From assembly GCA_948579355.1 (NCBI GenBank), contig CAPAOV010000009.1, positions 43,525-107,524 on the forward strand: a stretch of 64,000 nucleotides of DNA, given 5' to 3'. The stretch comes from an uncultured Eubacterium sp. Lineage in GTDB: Bacteria; Bacillota; Clostridia; Lachnospirales; Lachnospiraceae. Below, piece after piece: positions 25,541 to 33,954 of the stretch. The notes beneath the pieces are model-generated. The model did not search any database. It had not been told where the DNA came from and was given only the letters and a program-made list of their open reading frames with translations. A program made the translations under genes and the position numbers. How positions within the stretch are numbered: the stretch's first letter is position 1; each line of letters begins with the position of its first letter.

Positions 25541-26884
25541 TTAAAATCCGTGCTCCCGCAACTCGCTCACCAGTGAGACATAATACTCCCTGACATCAAA
25601 CGCATCATAGTTCTCCCGATTCAAATCTATCATATCGCCGTGGGATATCCCGCGCGTGCCTTTGACGGTGAGGTTTTCATACCGGTCTCCCCAGATAAAA
25701 GAATCCTCCCCGACCAGGCCATCATTTGGCCCATCAAAACGCGCCACCAGCCGCGATGTAAAGTTCAGCGGAAACCGTCCTCCCCTCGGTACATTCATCT
25801 GCGAACCGACACTCTGATAATAGACATTCGGGGCATCCTCCACCTGACGGTTAAGTTCACAGCAGGCGGAGGACGTCAAATCCCTGACCGCCGCCATAAA
25901 ATCTGTCTGCGGGTCTCCTAACCTTTGCAGTGTCCGGTTATAAGTATTGGCAATCGCATCCTGTTGTGACTTGGGAATTTTCTCCAGTAAATATTCGGCA
26001 AACTCACAACCCCTGTGCGGGGTATTTATCGTCGTCAGAGAAGCGACTTTATCTGCTATCCCCAGTTTGCTAATCGCATAACGGCTGTCGAGACCGCCTT
26101 TCGAGTGAGCGATAATATTAATCTTTTCCGCGCCCGTCTCCGCCAGAATTTCTTCTATCCGGCCAGCCAGATAGCGGGCGCTGTCGGCGACTGACAGCGC
26201 TGACGGCTGATTGCCATAATACACTCTGGCGCCGTTTGTCTCCAGCTCTTTGGGAATGCGCCCCCAGTAATTCATATAGCGGGTATCCCGAAAAAACACG
26301 CCGTGAACGAGAAGTATCGGATATTTCGTATGACAAATCTGCTCCTGCCGGCGCTCCTCATCCAGCCGGATTTTCGCTTCCTCGACTTTCACTTCTTTCC
26401 GCGCCTTATGAATAATTATGCCAAGCATAATAAGATGGGCAATTGGTATCAGACCTAACAGCGCCCCCAAAACGCGGAGCTTAATTCCCAACTGCACGGA
26501 AGTGGCATATACACGTATCATGCCGTTCCAGAATACAATCGCCTCCACCAGAAACGCTATCAGGCTGTGCGCAATCCAAAAGAACGGCCGCTCCCATATA
26601 CCGCCGACAGGTAATCCTCCGACAAAACCGACGACGCTGAATACTACCGTAATTACCGTGGAAAAAATGAAAAGCAGCAAAAGCTGACAACCGCTCTGGC
26701 ATACGCGCAGCCGCATTGTATGTATTTTGCGAAGCCCATAAGCGGGAACAAACTGTATCCAAAGAAAAGCGAGAATTATCATCCCCAACAGAACTGCCGG
26801 AACGGGCAGAAAACTGCTCAGTGCATAGCTGTTCGCCAAAAAGGCAATGATTGCTGTATATATAACAGATATAAGTATATTCAC
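25541..26884 (-). CDS. Membrane alpha/beta hydrolase, lipase-like
   Basis: A 447 aa protein. The N-terminal 160 residues hold about four membrane segments. The C-terminal part is an alpha/beta hydrolase with an oxyanion region YPILLVHGVFFRD and the nucleophile elbow IIAHSKGGLDSRY (Ser261), an AHSxG variant seen in Bacillus-type lipases and triacylglycerol lipase families. A late HGDMID stretch supplies a likely catalytic His. A role in lipid or ester hydrolysis at the membrane is inferred; the substrate is unknown. Confidence 0.75.
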   Translation of the reverse strand: MNILISVIYTAIIAFLANSYALSSFLPVPAVLLGMIILAFLWIQFVPAYGLRKIHTMRLRVCQSGCQLLLLFIFSTVITVVFSVVGFVGGLPVGGIWERPFFWIAHSLIAFLVEAIVFWNGMIRVYATSVQLGIKLRVLGALLGLIPIAHLIMLGIIIHKARKEVKVEEAKIRLDEERRQEQICHTKYPILLVHGVFFRDTRYMNYWGRIPKELETNGARVYYGNQPSALSVADSARYLAGRIEEILAETGAEKINIIAHSKGGLDSRYAISKLGIADKVASLTTINTPHRGCEFAEYLLEKIPKSQQDAIANTYNRTLQRLGDPQTDFMAAVRDLTSSACCELNRQVEDAPNVYYQSVGSQMNVPRGGRFPLNFTSRLVARFDGPNDGLVGEDSFIWGDRYENLTVKGTRGISHGDMIDLNRENYDAFDVREYYVSLVSELREHGF

Positions 26885-26897
26885 ATGAACCTCCTGT

Positions 26898-28250
26898 CTA
26901 CTCTTCTCTCACATTCATATGTTTCCCGCGTTTCCCGAGAAAAGGAATGGCAATCAACACCGCCTTGCAGACATTATCGGCAATCATACAGTACCATACG
27001 GCCTGCAAATCGAGATGCCACACGTTGACACAGAAATAAGTCAGTAAAATCCGCACACCCCACATACTGCCCGACTCGACAAAAAAGGGATAACGGGTGC
27101 GCCCCAAACCATAATAGATGCCCTCCAGTACAATTGTCAATCCGAAAAAGGGTTCGGAGAAGGCAACAAGACGCAGCATTTTCGCTCCCAGAACGGCCAC
27201 GGCGTCACTGTTTGTAAACAGAGACATCAGCGGATAGGAAACAAAGTACAAGACAATGCCGCTGACAAACATCATTGCCAACGTAATGATGACACTGAGA
27301 TTTCTCGTATTCTCGAATTTCTCCTGATTGTGCTCCCCGAGAGCATTTCCTACCATCGCGGAAGTTGCTGTGCGCATTCCGGAGACAGGAATATAAAATA
27401 TTGTCTCCGCCGTTACCGCAATCGAGTGGGCGGCGAAAATTGTCGTTCCCATACCGGAAACCATGCCGGCAAAAAACACATAGCCGAGACAGGACACCAT
27501 ACTCGTTGCCAGTACCGGCACGCTGATTACCAGAGCCTCGCGCAATATCTTCTTATCAATGGCAAACTTGCGCCACGGCCACCACAGCCACGGATTTTTC
27601 CGGTAAGCGACAAACATGCCAATCCCCGAAAATACATAGGAAATTGCCGACGCCAGCGCAGCTCCCACAACGCCCCAGCCGCATATATAAATGAATACGA
27701 CATTGAGTACGGCATTGATAATATTCGCTCCCATGCTAATGAGCATCGGCGTCTTTGTATTCTGTGTGGCTCGTATCGCCGCCCCCAAAATCGTACTTGA
27801 GGCACGAAACACCATGGGCAGACTGACAATGAGAAAATAGCGGGAAGCCGGCTTTTGTACCGCCTGCTCTGCCCCCATCCAAACCGGAATAAACGGAGAA
27901 AGAATGATGGATATACCGCCGATTACTACTCCACAGACAATGACAGCCAACAATGCCTGTCCGGCAATCCCCTGTGCACGCTTCTTATCCCCGCTTCCCA
28001 CCGCTTTGGCAATCATGGCGAGCACCGCCACGCCAAGTGCCGATGAAAGGCTGTTCACAAGCCACGTAATCGTCGTTGTCACGCTTACTGCTGCCGTTGC
28101 CTGTTCCCCTAACTGCCCTACCATAGCCGTGTCAACATACTGGAGCAGCGTGGATAAAATCTGTTCGAGAACCGTAGGGATAGATAAGGCAACGAGCAGC
28201 TTTAACACTACCCGTTTATCGGATGTATTCGTTGTCTGTTCGATGTCCAT
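26898..28250 (-). CDS. MATE family multidrug exporter
   Basis: A 450 aa protein with twelve membrane segments in two homologous halves, and MATE signatures such as LSIPTVLEQILSTLLQYVDT and GQLGEQATAAVS near the start. It would expel cationic drugs or metabolites by Na+ or H+ antiport. It follows the glnQ-like gene by 12 bp on the same strand, so it may be read through from the amino acid transporter genes. The substrate cannot be told. Confidence 0.9.
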   Translation of the reverse strand: MDIEQTTNTSDKRVVLKLLVALSIPTVLEQILSTLLQYVDTAMVGQLGEQATAAVSVTTTITWLVNSLSSALGVAVLAMIAKAVGSGDKKRAQGIAGQALLAVIVCGVVIGGISIILSPFIPVWMGAEQAVQKPASRYFLIVSLPMVFRASSTILGAAIRATQNTKTPMLISMGANIINAVLNVVFIYICGWGVVGAALASAISYVFSGIGMFVAYRKNPWLWWPWRKFAIDKKILREALVISVPVLATSMVSCLGYVFFAGMVSGMGTTIFAAHSIAVTAETIFYIPVSGMRTATSAMVGNALGEHNQEKFENTRNLSVIITLAMMFVSGIVLYFVSYPLMSLFTNSDAVAVLGAKMLRLVAFSEPFFGLTIVLEGIYYGLGRTRYPFFVESGSMWGVRILLTYFCVNVWHLDLQAVWYCMIADNVCKAVLIAIPFLGKRGKHMNVREE

Positions 28251-28262
28251 ACTCCTCTTTTC

Positions 28263-28967
28263 CTACACATGAAATTTTTGCAAAAAGGCTCTTGTTCTCT
28301 CATTTTTCGGATTGTCAATGACATCTTCCGGCCGGCCCTCTTCAACAATCATGCCATCATCCATAAATATGACGCGGTCGGATATCGCTCTGGCAAACTC
28401 AATCTCATGTGTGACAATCACCATCGTCATCTTCTCAGCCGCCAGTGTCTTCAGCACGCGGAGAATTTCCGCCGTAATTTCCGGGTCAAGCGCTGACGTC
28501 GGCTCATCAAAAAACAGCATTTTAGGATTTAACGCCAGTGCGCGGGCAATTGCCACGCGCTGCTGCTGACCGCCGGACAACTCGCAGGGATAGGCTTCTT
28601 CTTTATCCTCCAGTCCCATCTTCTTTAAAAGCTGCCTCGCTTCAGCCTCAACTTCCGCACGGGGACGCTTTTGATTTTTTATCGGAGCATCTATGATATT
28701 TTTCATGACGGAAAAATGCGGAAAAAGGTTAAAATTCTGAAATACAAGTCCAAAATCCGCCTTTCCCTCCTCATTCTTTTCATAGTGGACTTCACCGGAA
28801 TCCCGTTCCTCCAAATCGGTAGCACAGCGCAGCAAGGTAGATTTTCCGGAGCCGGACGGGCCGAGAATCGACACGACCTCTCCCTCTTCCACTGCAATAT
28901 TAATATCCTTTAATACTTCTCTGCCATCAAAGCTCTTCTTTATATGCTCTAAAATCATTACACTCAA
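28263..28967 (-). CDS. glnQ: Polar amino acid ABC transporter ATP-binding protein
   Basis: A 234 aa ABC ATPase with Walker A GPSGSGKST (36-44), signature LSGGQQQRVAIARAL, Walker B MLFFDEPTSALDPE and the switch His in VTHEIEFA. The pattern is the polar amino acid subfamily (GlnQ/HisP). A TTG start with GAGGG upstream is used. It lies 18 bp downstream of the fused binding protein/permease and completes the importer. Confidence 0.92.
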   Translation of the reverse strand: MSVMILEHIKKSFDGREVLKDINIAVEEGEVVSILGPSGSGKSTLLRCATDLEERDSGEVHYEKNEEGKADFGLVFQNFNLFPHFSVMKNIIDAPIKNQKRPRAEVEAEARQLLKKMGLEDKEEAYPCELSGGQQQRVAIARALALNPKMLFFDEPTSALDPEITAEILRVLKTLAAEKMTMVIVTHEIEFARAISDRVIFMDDGMIVEEGRPEDVIDNPKNERTRAFLQKFHV

Positions 28968-28985
28968 TCGAAATCCCTCGCTTTC

Positions 28986-30500
28986 TTATTGATAATAATT
29001 CAATTTCTTCTCGATGCCCTCCATGGCGAAAGCTACGACGAAATTGAAAATGTAGTAGAACAAACCTGCGATAAACAGCGGCATCAGGGAAGCCTGCGCG
29101 GCTGCTATCTGTTTTGCCATCGTAAACATTTCCGTATAGGCAATGGCAAATGCCAGCGAGGTATCTTTTACTAAAGTAATTACTTCATTAGTAACTGGCG
29201 GCAGTACCCGTTTTACCATCTGTGGGAAAATAATGCGGAAGAAAGTCTGCCGCCTGCTATAGCCCATTACCTGTGCCGCCTCACGCTGCCCGCGCGGAAT
29301 ACTCTGAATGCCGGCGCGGTAAATCTCGGCAAAGTACGCCGCGTAATTCAGCGAAAAGCCGATAATCACGGCATAAAACCGATACGCATACGGCGTATTC
29401 GCATGAAACAGATAATATGGCGCAAAGAAGACAACCAGCAACTGAAGCATCAGTGGTGTACCACGCATAATGGATATGTAAATCCGCGCAATCCATTGCA
29501 AAGGTCGGAACCTCGACATTCGCACAGCGGCCAGCAAAAGACCGAGCGGCATGGAAAACAGCAGGGTCAGTAAGAAGATTGCCAGTGTGGCAAGCATACC
29601 CTCCAATAACTGCCGCATTGTATTCCAGATACCGGAAGAGGCCTGTTCCGGCTGGCTCTCCGCTGCAGACTCCTCCAACACTTTATCTTCTTTACTCAGA
29701 CAAATACTGTCTGTCAATTTCCACTTTTCGGCTATCTTCTCAAAAGTTCCGTCTTCCAGCATGGCAATCATCGACTTCTGCACGGTATCGCGCAGCTCGG
29801 TGTTCCCTTTTTTGAAACCAATCCCATATTCTTCTGATGACAGCCGCTCTTCGAGCATCGTGAACTGTCCCTCTTTCTTTGACAACTGATACGACGCCAC
29901 TCCGATATCCATGGCAATGGCATCTACCATACCGCTTTCCAGATTCATAAATGCCGAATTGTAATCTGCCACCTGCTGCAAATCTTTCATGGACGCGCGC
30001 AGTTTTTTATTTTCATCCGTCGCATCCTCACCCTCAAGGGCGGCTAACGCCGAAGAGTCACTCTGTACAATAACGCGTTTCCCCGCCAAATCAGACAATT
30101 TGGCAATGCCGGAATCCGATTTCACGATAACTACCTGCGAATTATCTACATATGGCGTCGACCATGTATATAAATCCTCGCGCCCATTCATCGTAAAGCC
30201 ATTCCAGATACAGGAAATTGAACCGGAAGCCAGCTCCGCATCTTTGGAATCCCATGCAATCGGCCTTTTTACTAATTTCCATCCGTTTCTCTTGCAGACT
30301 TCCGCCGCCAAATCCAAATCGAATCCCACATACTCCCCGTTATCATCCCGATAACCGTATGGCGGAAATTCCGCGTCAAAGCCTACGATAAATTCTTCTC
30401 CTGCCTGTTTTGATACGGCAAAAAACAAGCCAACTATCAGTCCGAGCAGAAGCAGGCCGATTACGGCCCATGTCCATTGTTTCTTTCCTGTTTTTTTCAC
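28986..30500 (-). CDS. Fused substrate-binding protein / permease of amino acid ABC importer
   Basis: A 504 aa fusion. A membrane anchor (about 11-29) leads to a type II solute-binding domain (FIVGFDAEFPPYGYRDDNG to about 265), which joins a permease domain with five membrane helices and the EAA-loop (REAAQVMGYSRRQTFFRIIF). The binding domain is thus tethered to its own transporter, as in GlnP of lactic bacteria. Together with the ATPase downstream it imports polar amino acids, probably glutamine or a related one. Confidence 0.92.
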   Translation of the reverse strand: MKKTGKKQWTWAVIGLLLLGLIVGLFFAVSKQAGEEFIVGFDAEFPPYGYRDDNGEYVGFDLDLAAEVCKRNGWKLVKRPIAWDSKDAELASGSISCIWNGFTMNGREDLYTWSTPYVDNSQVVIVKSDSGIAKLSDLAGKRVIVQSDSSALAALEGEDATDENKKLRASMKDLQQVADYNSAFMNLESGMVDAIAMDIGVASYQLSKKEGQFTMLEERLSSEEYGIGFKKGNTELRDTVQKSMIAMLEDGTFEKIAEKWKLTDSICLSKEDKVLEESAAESQPEQASSGIWNTMRQLLEGMLATLAIFLLTLLFSMPLGLLLAAVRMSRFRPLQWIARIYISIMRGTPLMLQLLVVFFAPYYLFHANTPYAYRFYAVIIGFSLNYAAYFAEIYRAGIQSIPRGQREAAQVMGYSRRQTFFRIIFPQMVKRVLPPVTNEVITLVKDTSLAFAIAYTEMFTMAKQIAAAQASLMPLFIAGLFYYIFNFVVAFAMEGIEKKLNYYQ

Positions 30501-30514
30501 CAGATATCCTCCTC

Positions 30515-32020
30515 TTATTTTAGTGTATTAACAACGCCCATAAAAACAGGAAGACCTGTCTTTATCTCTACTATCGAATAGATAAACGGACGGTTCAGAT
30601 AAACCTCTTTCGGCGGGCTCTGATTGGTTGGCGCCGACGACTTCGCCACCTTGACAGCCGTCACGGCAGCCGCTTTTGTCCCATACTTATCTAACTCGAT
30701 ATGCGTTTTATGCAAAACATTCTCAATATATACGTCTTCCTTTGTCATTCTACTAAAATCAGCATCCACTGTAAATGCTTTGGAAATCCCCAGCGCCTGT
30801 AACGCCGGCTTCATCTCCGTTTTATAATCATAGGAAAATTCCGGTATCTTCGTCAGCACCCTTTCTGAATTTTGTGACTTTATAAGACGAATAAAGGAAT
30901 CCCCCGTCATGTCTTTCAGATAATCTTCTGCGGAAATGCCCTGATTTGGCAAAATTCCCACAAAAGCAAACTCTCCTCCCTCGTATAATTTCATTACTCC
31001 GGTTGCCTGAGAATCTTTTAAGTATAAGCTTTCCATACTACTTAACATATTGACCGGCCGTTTCGTACCATCGGCATTGGTAAAAGTATCTTTCTGAACC
31101 TGATAGTCGCTGTATTGCGTCATCCAGCGGCCCTCAAAGGCAAGCGCATTAATCAGATACATAATATCCCGACTATTAATCTTATCAATAATAGACGGTA
31201 TCATGTTATTGGTATTTTCCTTTACCCAGCTATTTATTTTGTTCTTTGTCTTGTTATTAAACGGCTCTGTAAAGGTTTGTGAATGATAAAACTTTTCGTT
31301 CGTGTTTAAAAAGTCCTTTTTCACCGACGTTCCACTTTTCACCCAGATAGAGTTTGCCTGATGGAACTGTATCTTTTTGGAAAGCGTCAGATAGTCATTG
31401 TAGTTGGACATATATTTGTTAAAATCAGACACTGATAAATTCCCATAGAGTGAGTTTCTAAGCTGTGTCTGCGTGTCGCCACCCGCACCGTGAACGACCA
31501 TTGCCATCGCGGTTATAATCGATTCGGGGGAGATTAATACGTTCTCTTTTTTTTGTACCGGCTCCTGTGCATTTGCTTTCACAAGCCTAACGGAAGTGTC
31601 CGCCATCTGTGCCACAAAGGCGTCGGTCAAGTCCAATTGCGGCCGCAGCAGTTTTTTGCCAACTTTCACAAAACATGTCAGCTTTTTTGTGCTTATCTTC
31701 TTCGCCTTTTTTGTTTTGCGGTATTTTACGGTAATTTTTATTTTGCAGCTCCCTGCTTTCTTTGCCTTTACCTTTCCTTTTTTGCTCACCGTGGCAATCT
31801 TCTTTTTCGTAGACTTAAACTTCTTTGATTTTATGTACTTGCCGCTGACTTTAATTGTCTTTGATTTTCCTGCCGTCAGCGTGATGTTTTTTTGCTTTAC
31901 TTTCGGCGTATTGGCCGCCTCTGCGGTATCAGCCGGTAAAACTCCTAATAACAGGGCAAAAATAAGTCCGCCGGCAAATATCGTTTTTCCTCTTTTCCTT
32001 ATCTCTTTGCTATCTCTCAT
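30515..32020 (-). CDS. Secreted serpin with N-terminal lysine-rich Ig-like module
   Basis: ATG 32020 follows GGGGGATTGCG and gives 501 aa. A signal peptide (to about residue 36) precedes a lysine-rich Ig-like module (about 40-125), then a full serpin domain (about 135-501). The reactive-loop hinge is present (DKYGTKAAAVTAVKVAKSSA), with small residues fit for insertion into the sheet, and the closing strand PFIYSIVEIKTGLPVFMG follows; it is therefore probably an active inhibitor of proteases. Loop residues suggest cleavage near Lys or Ala-Ser, but P1 cannot be set. Bacterial serpins are sporadic; in the gut they may protect against host or self proteases. Confidence 0.9.
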   Translation of the reverse strand: MRDSKEIRKRGKTIFAGGLIFALLLGVLPADTAEAANTPKVKQKNITLTAGKSKTIKVSGKYIKSKKFKSTKKKIATVSKKGKVKAKKAGSCKIKITVKYRKTKKAKKISTKKLTCFVKVGKKLLRPQLDLTDAFVAQMADTSVRLVKANAQEPVQKKENVLISPESIITAMAMVVHGAGGDTQTQLRNSLYGNLSVSDFNKYMSNYNDYLTLSKKIQFHQANSIWVKSGTSVKKDFLNTNEKFYHSQTFTEPFNNKTKNKINSWVKENTNNMIPSIIDKINSRDIMYLINALAFEGRWMTQYSDYQVQKDTFTNADGTKRPVNMLSSMESLYLKDSQATGVMKLYEGGEFAFVGILPNQGISAEDYLKDMTGDSFIRLIKSQNSERVLTKIPEFSYDYKTEMKPALQALGISKAFTVDADFSRMTKEDVYIENVLHKTHIELDKYGTKAAAVTAVKVAKSSAPTNQSPPKEVYLNRPFIYSIVEIKTGLPVFMGVVNTLK

Positions 32021-32041
32021 CGCAATCCCCCTTTGCAAAAG

Positions 32042-32085
32042 AAAAAAGCGCCATATATGATTCATTGTAACACATGGCGGCTTTT
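32042..32085 (-). terminator. Terminator-like hairpin in the serpin leader
   Basis: Read on the minus strand, AAAAGCCGCCAT and ATGGCGCTTTT pair (11 bp with one bulged C, 19-nt loop) and are followed by a T run, about 20 nt before the serpin ribosome site. It may be an attenuator, or the terminator of something upstream. Confidence 0.5.
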
Positions 32086-32238
32086 CTAGCAAATAAAAAG
32101 GGAAGTTTACAGGAAAAGTTTGCTCCGCAATTCTTTTCCTTTGTATGAGGACACTCTGATTTGTTTACTGCAACATTCTTTTTCAAAACCACTTTCCTTT
32201 ATATTCTAATCTCACACAATTTACGTGGAAAAAATATC

Positions 32239-32790
32239 ATGGAAACAATGGCAGATATATTGGATAGAGTTGGAACGATAAAAAGTGTGGGACATGACGG
32301 TGGCTCTGTATCCCTTATTTCTTATGGTAAATTATGTGGTAATGTGCTATACTTGCAGCAGAAATTCAAATTTGATGATGTTAAAGAGGTTGCTATGGTT
32401 GAGATATTATTTGGTGAGAGCGAAGCTGCGGCAGAAGAATTTGCGGGGTTTCTTTCTTATGAAAAAAGACTCTCAAAGGAAGAAGTACGAATGTATGCCA
32501 TTTTATGGAGTGATTTAGTTGAGGATAACAGTCCTTTACGTTCTGCGATAAATGGAAAGGTACTTGGTGTTCCAGAGGATTTTTATGATTTTCAAATATG
32601 GAAAAGATTAACAGAAAATCCTATAAAGGAAGCCAGATTGATTGGCGATATTCTGGGGTATTCTCAGATTAGTATAGGTGATTGGTGGTATGCAAAAAGG
32701 ATTGAATATTATATTCAACATAAGAAGATTTGTATTGTCGAAGATTCAGTAAACAAATATGCAAGAACGATTTGCCTTGCAAAAGATTAA
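32239..32790 (+). CDS. DUF3658-type protein lacking the DUF1835 half
   Basis: ATG 32239 gives 183 aa; an upstream ATG at 32161 opens only an unlikely AT-rich extension. The second half matches the DUF3658 pattern as I recall it: SPLRSAINGKVLGVPEDFYD, then ARLIGDILGYS, IGDWWYAKRIEYYI and a short beta end. In the usual two-domain proteins a DUF1835 domain comes first; here that part is short or diverged. The local DNA is clearly more AT-rich than its neighbours and leads into the toxin-antitoxin patch. Function unknown. Confidence 0.6.
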   Translation: METMADILDRVGTIKSVGHDGGSVSLISYGKLCGNVLYLQQKFKFDDVKEVAMVEILFGESEAAAEEFAGFLSYEKRLSKEEVRMYAILWSDLVEDNSPLRSAINGKVLGVPEDFYDFQIWKRLTENPIKEARLIGDILGYSQISIGDWWYAKRIEYYIQHKKICIVEDSVNKYARTICLAKD

Positions 32791-32977
32791 GGGAAGGGAG
32801 AACGGAAACTGCTATTTGCTAAATAAATGTGGTTGTAGAAAGTGTTATGCGTTAGAACATTTGCAATGCTAATTTTGCAAGGGTTTAAGAGTATAAAAAA
32901 CGGCGGCTCTGACTGGTTCTATTTTTGAAGAGTATGGATAATAAAACCTTTATAAATCAGAGAAAAGTAACCAGTTT

Positions 32978-32994
32978 AAGCTATCCGCCGAGGA
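32978..32994. repeat. Left copy of a 17-bp direct repeat flanking the toxin module
   Basis: AAGCTATCCGCCGAGGA, identical to 33830-33846. Coding-like sequence around it is out of frame and seems to be gene debris, ending in a frame that reads LSAEDNGHRKRL. Confidence 0.6.
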
Positions 32995-33161
32995 TAATGG
33001 ACATAGGAAACGCTTAGATTCTTTTCAAGATTATTATAATACTTTGACAGTAGAAGATAGAAAAAAAGGTTAAATGTATACTTATTGATGGAAATATTCA
33101 AGAATCAGCAAGCAGGGCATAATTCTACATTTTCTGTATAAAATTTTAATGGAAAGCCCTA

Positions 33162-33190
33162 TTGACTTTCCTCTTTGCACTTGCTAGAAT
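33162..33190 (+). promoter_or_regulatory. Promoter of the type III antitoxin RNA
   Basis: TTGACT (33162-33167), exactly 17 nt, TAGAAT (33185-33190). Transcription would start near 33197, just before the first 45-bp repeat. Confidence 0.75.
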
Positions 33191-33196
33191 GTAGGT

Positions 33197-33328
33197 ACAA
33201 AGAAAGTTTACCACTGACCGATATGTGGTATATAAATGGTCGGGTTGAAAGTTTACCGCTGACCAATATGCGGTATATAAATGGTTGGGTCGAAAGTATA
33301 GTCCTTCGCCGCAAGGCGAGGGACTTTT
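33197..33328 (+). ncRNA. Type III antitoxin RNA, CptI-like
   Basis: Two full 45-bp tandem repeats (33202-33246 and 33247-33291) and the start of a third each begin with GAAAG. Each repeat has a hairpin, TACCAC/GTGGTA in the first and TACCGC/GCGGTA in the second, so the changed pair covaries. Loop bases CCGA pair with downstream TCGG in the first, CCAA with TTGG in the second, again covarying. This is an H-type pseudoknot, the known shape of type III antitoxins. In such systems the toxin cuts the precursor at the A-rich junction and each unit inhibits a toxin protomer. The class is established; the CptIN assignment is from memory. Confidence 0.82.
33301..33328 (+). terminator. Terminator between antitoxin RNA and toxin gene
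   Basis: A 10-bp stem GTCCTTCGCC / GGCGAGGGAC with a GCAA (GNRA) tetraloop, followed by TTTT. In type III systems such a leaky terminator sets a high ratio of RNA antitoxin to toxin mRNA. Confidence 0.85.
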
Positions 33329-33347
33329 CCGTAATGAGGACAGGCAA

Positions 33348-33818
33348 ATGAAGAAAACAGGCTTTTATATTATTAAGGACAAATTCTTTGAAGATATGCC
33401 AGACCCGTATCTCAAAGGAAATAAGGCAGGAAACAGACCACATTATTACTGTTTTGAAGATTCAAGTACCGAGATATATTGGATGATACCGTTATCCAGC
33501 CGCATTGATAAATACAGGCGGATTATGGAGAAAAAAGAAAGAACTGGGAAACCTTGCGACATTCTCCATATCGCCAAACTGGACGACAGCCGAGAGAGTG
33601 CATTTCTGATACAGGATATGTTCCCGATAACCGAAGAATACATAGAACGGGAATACACAATCGCCGGAAATCATCTGATGTTGACGAGTGAGCATACTGC
33701 CAGAGAAATTGAGCAGAAAGCAAAAAAAGTAATGGGTATGTTAAAGCGTGGTATTAAATTCACTCCAACGCAGCCGGACGTTATGGCGATATTAGAGAAG
33801 CTGAGGGCGCGCAAATAA
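33348..33818 (+). CDS. Type III toxin, CptN-like endoribonuclease
   Basis: ATG 33348 follows GAGGAC and gives 156 aa. I recognise the pattern of the CptN branch of the ToxN/AbiQ fold: KKTGFYIIKDKFFEDM at the start, NRPHYYCFED, IYWMIPLSSRIDKYRRI, SAFLIQDMFPITEEYI and a C-terminal IKFTPTQPDV. Members are RNases held inactive by a repeat-derived RNA, and act as addiction modules or in phage defence by abortive infection. The upstream promoter, RNA repeats and terminator make the call much stronger than the protein alone. The 17-bp repeats and AT-rich surroundings suggest acquisition. Confidence 0.85.
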   Translation: MKKTGFYIIKDKFFEDMPDPYLKGNKAGNRPHYYCFEDSSTEIYWMIPLSSRIDKYRRIMEKKERTGKPCDILHIAKLDDSRESAFLIQDMFPITEEYIEREYTIAGNHLMLTSEHTAREIEQKAKKVMGMLKRGIKFTPTQPDVMAILEKLRARK

Positions 33819-33829
33819 GTTTTCTTTTC

Positions 33830-33846
33830 AAGCTATCCGCCGAGGA
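33830..33846. repeat. Right copy of the 17-bp direct repeat
   Basis: AAGCTATCCGCCGAGGA, 12 bp after the toxin stop codon; identical to 32978-32994. Confidence 0.6.
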
Positions 33847-33872
33847 GTTCGTGCAATGTCGGCTTTTCAGCC

Positions 33873-33934
33873 ATCTTCTTTCATTGGAAAAGAATGACCT
33901 GAAAAATCGTCAAACTTCTCCAATGAAAGAAGAT
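33873..33934. repeat. 16-bp perfect inverted repeat (hairpin) between toxin and blaI
   Basis: ATCTTCTTTCATTGGA at 33873-33888 and its exact complement at 33919-33934, with a 30-nt spacer. It lies between two convergent genes and could end transcripts, though neither side has a long T run. Confidence 0.7.
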
Positions 33935-33954
33935 GACCTCAAAAACCAGCTCCC

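Noticed and set aside
32801..33150. Fragments of coding sequence upstream of the type III module (for example LSAEDNGHRKRL and MDNKTFINQRK)
   Set aside because: No frame is long enough and no family is recognised; treated as debris, not as a gene.
33202..33301. Tandem repeats considered as a CRISPR array
   Set aside because: The units abut without spacers, and covarying stems plus a following toxin gene identify an antitoxin RNA.
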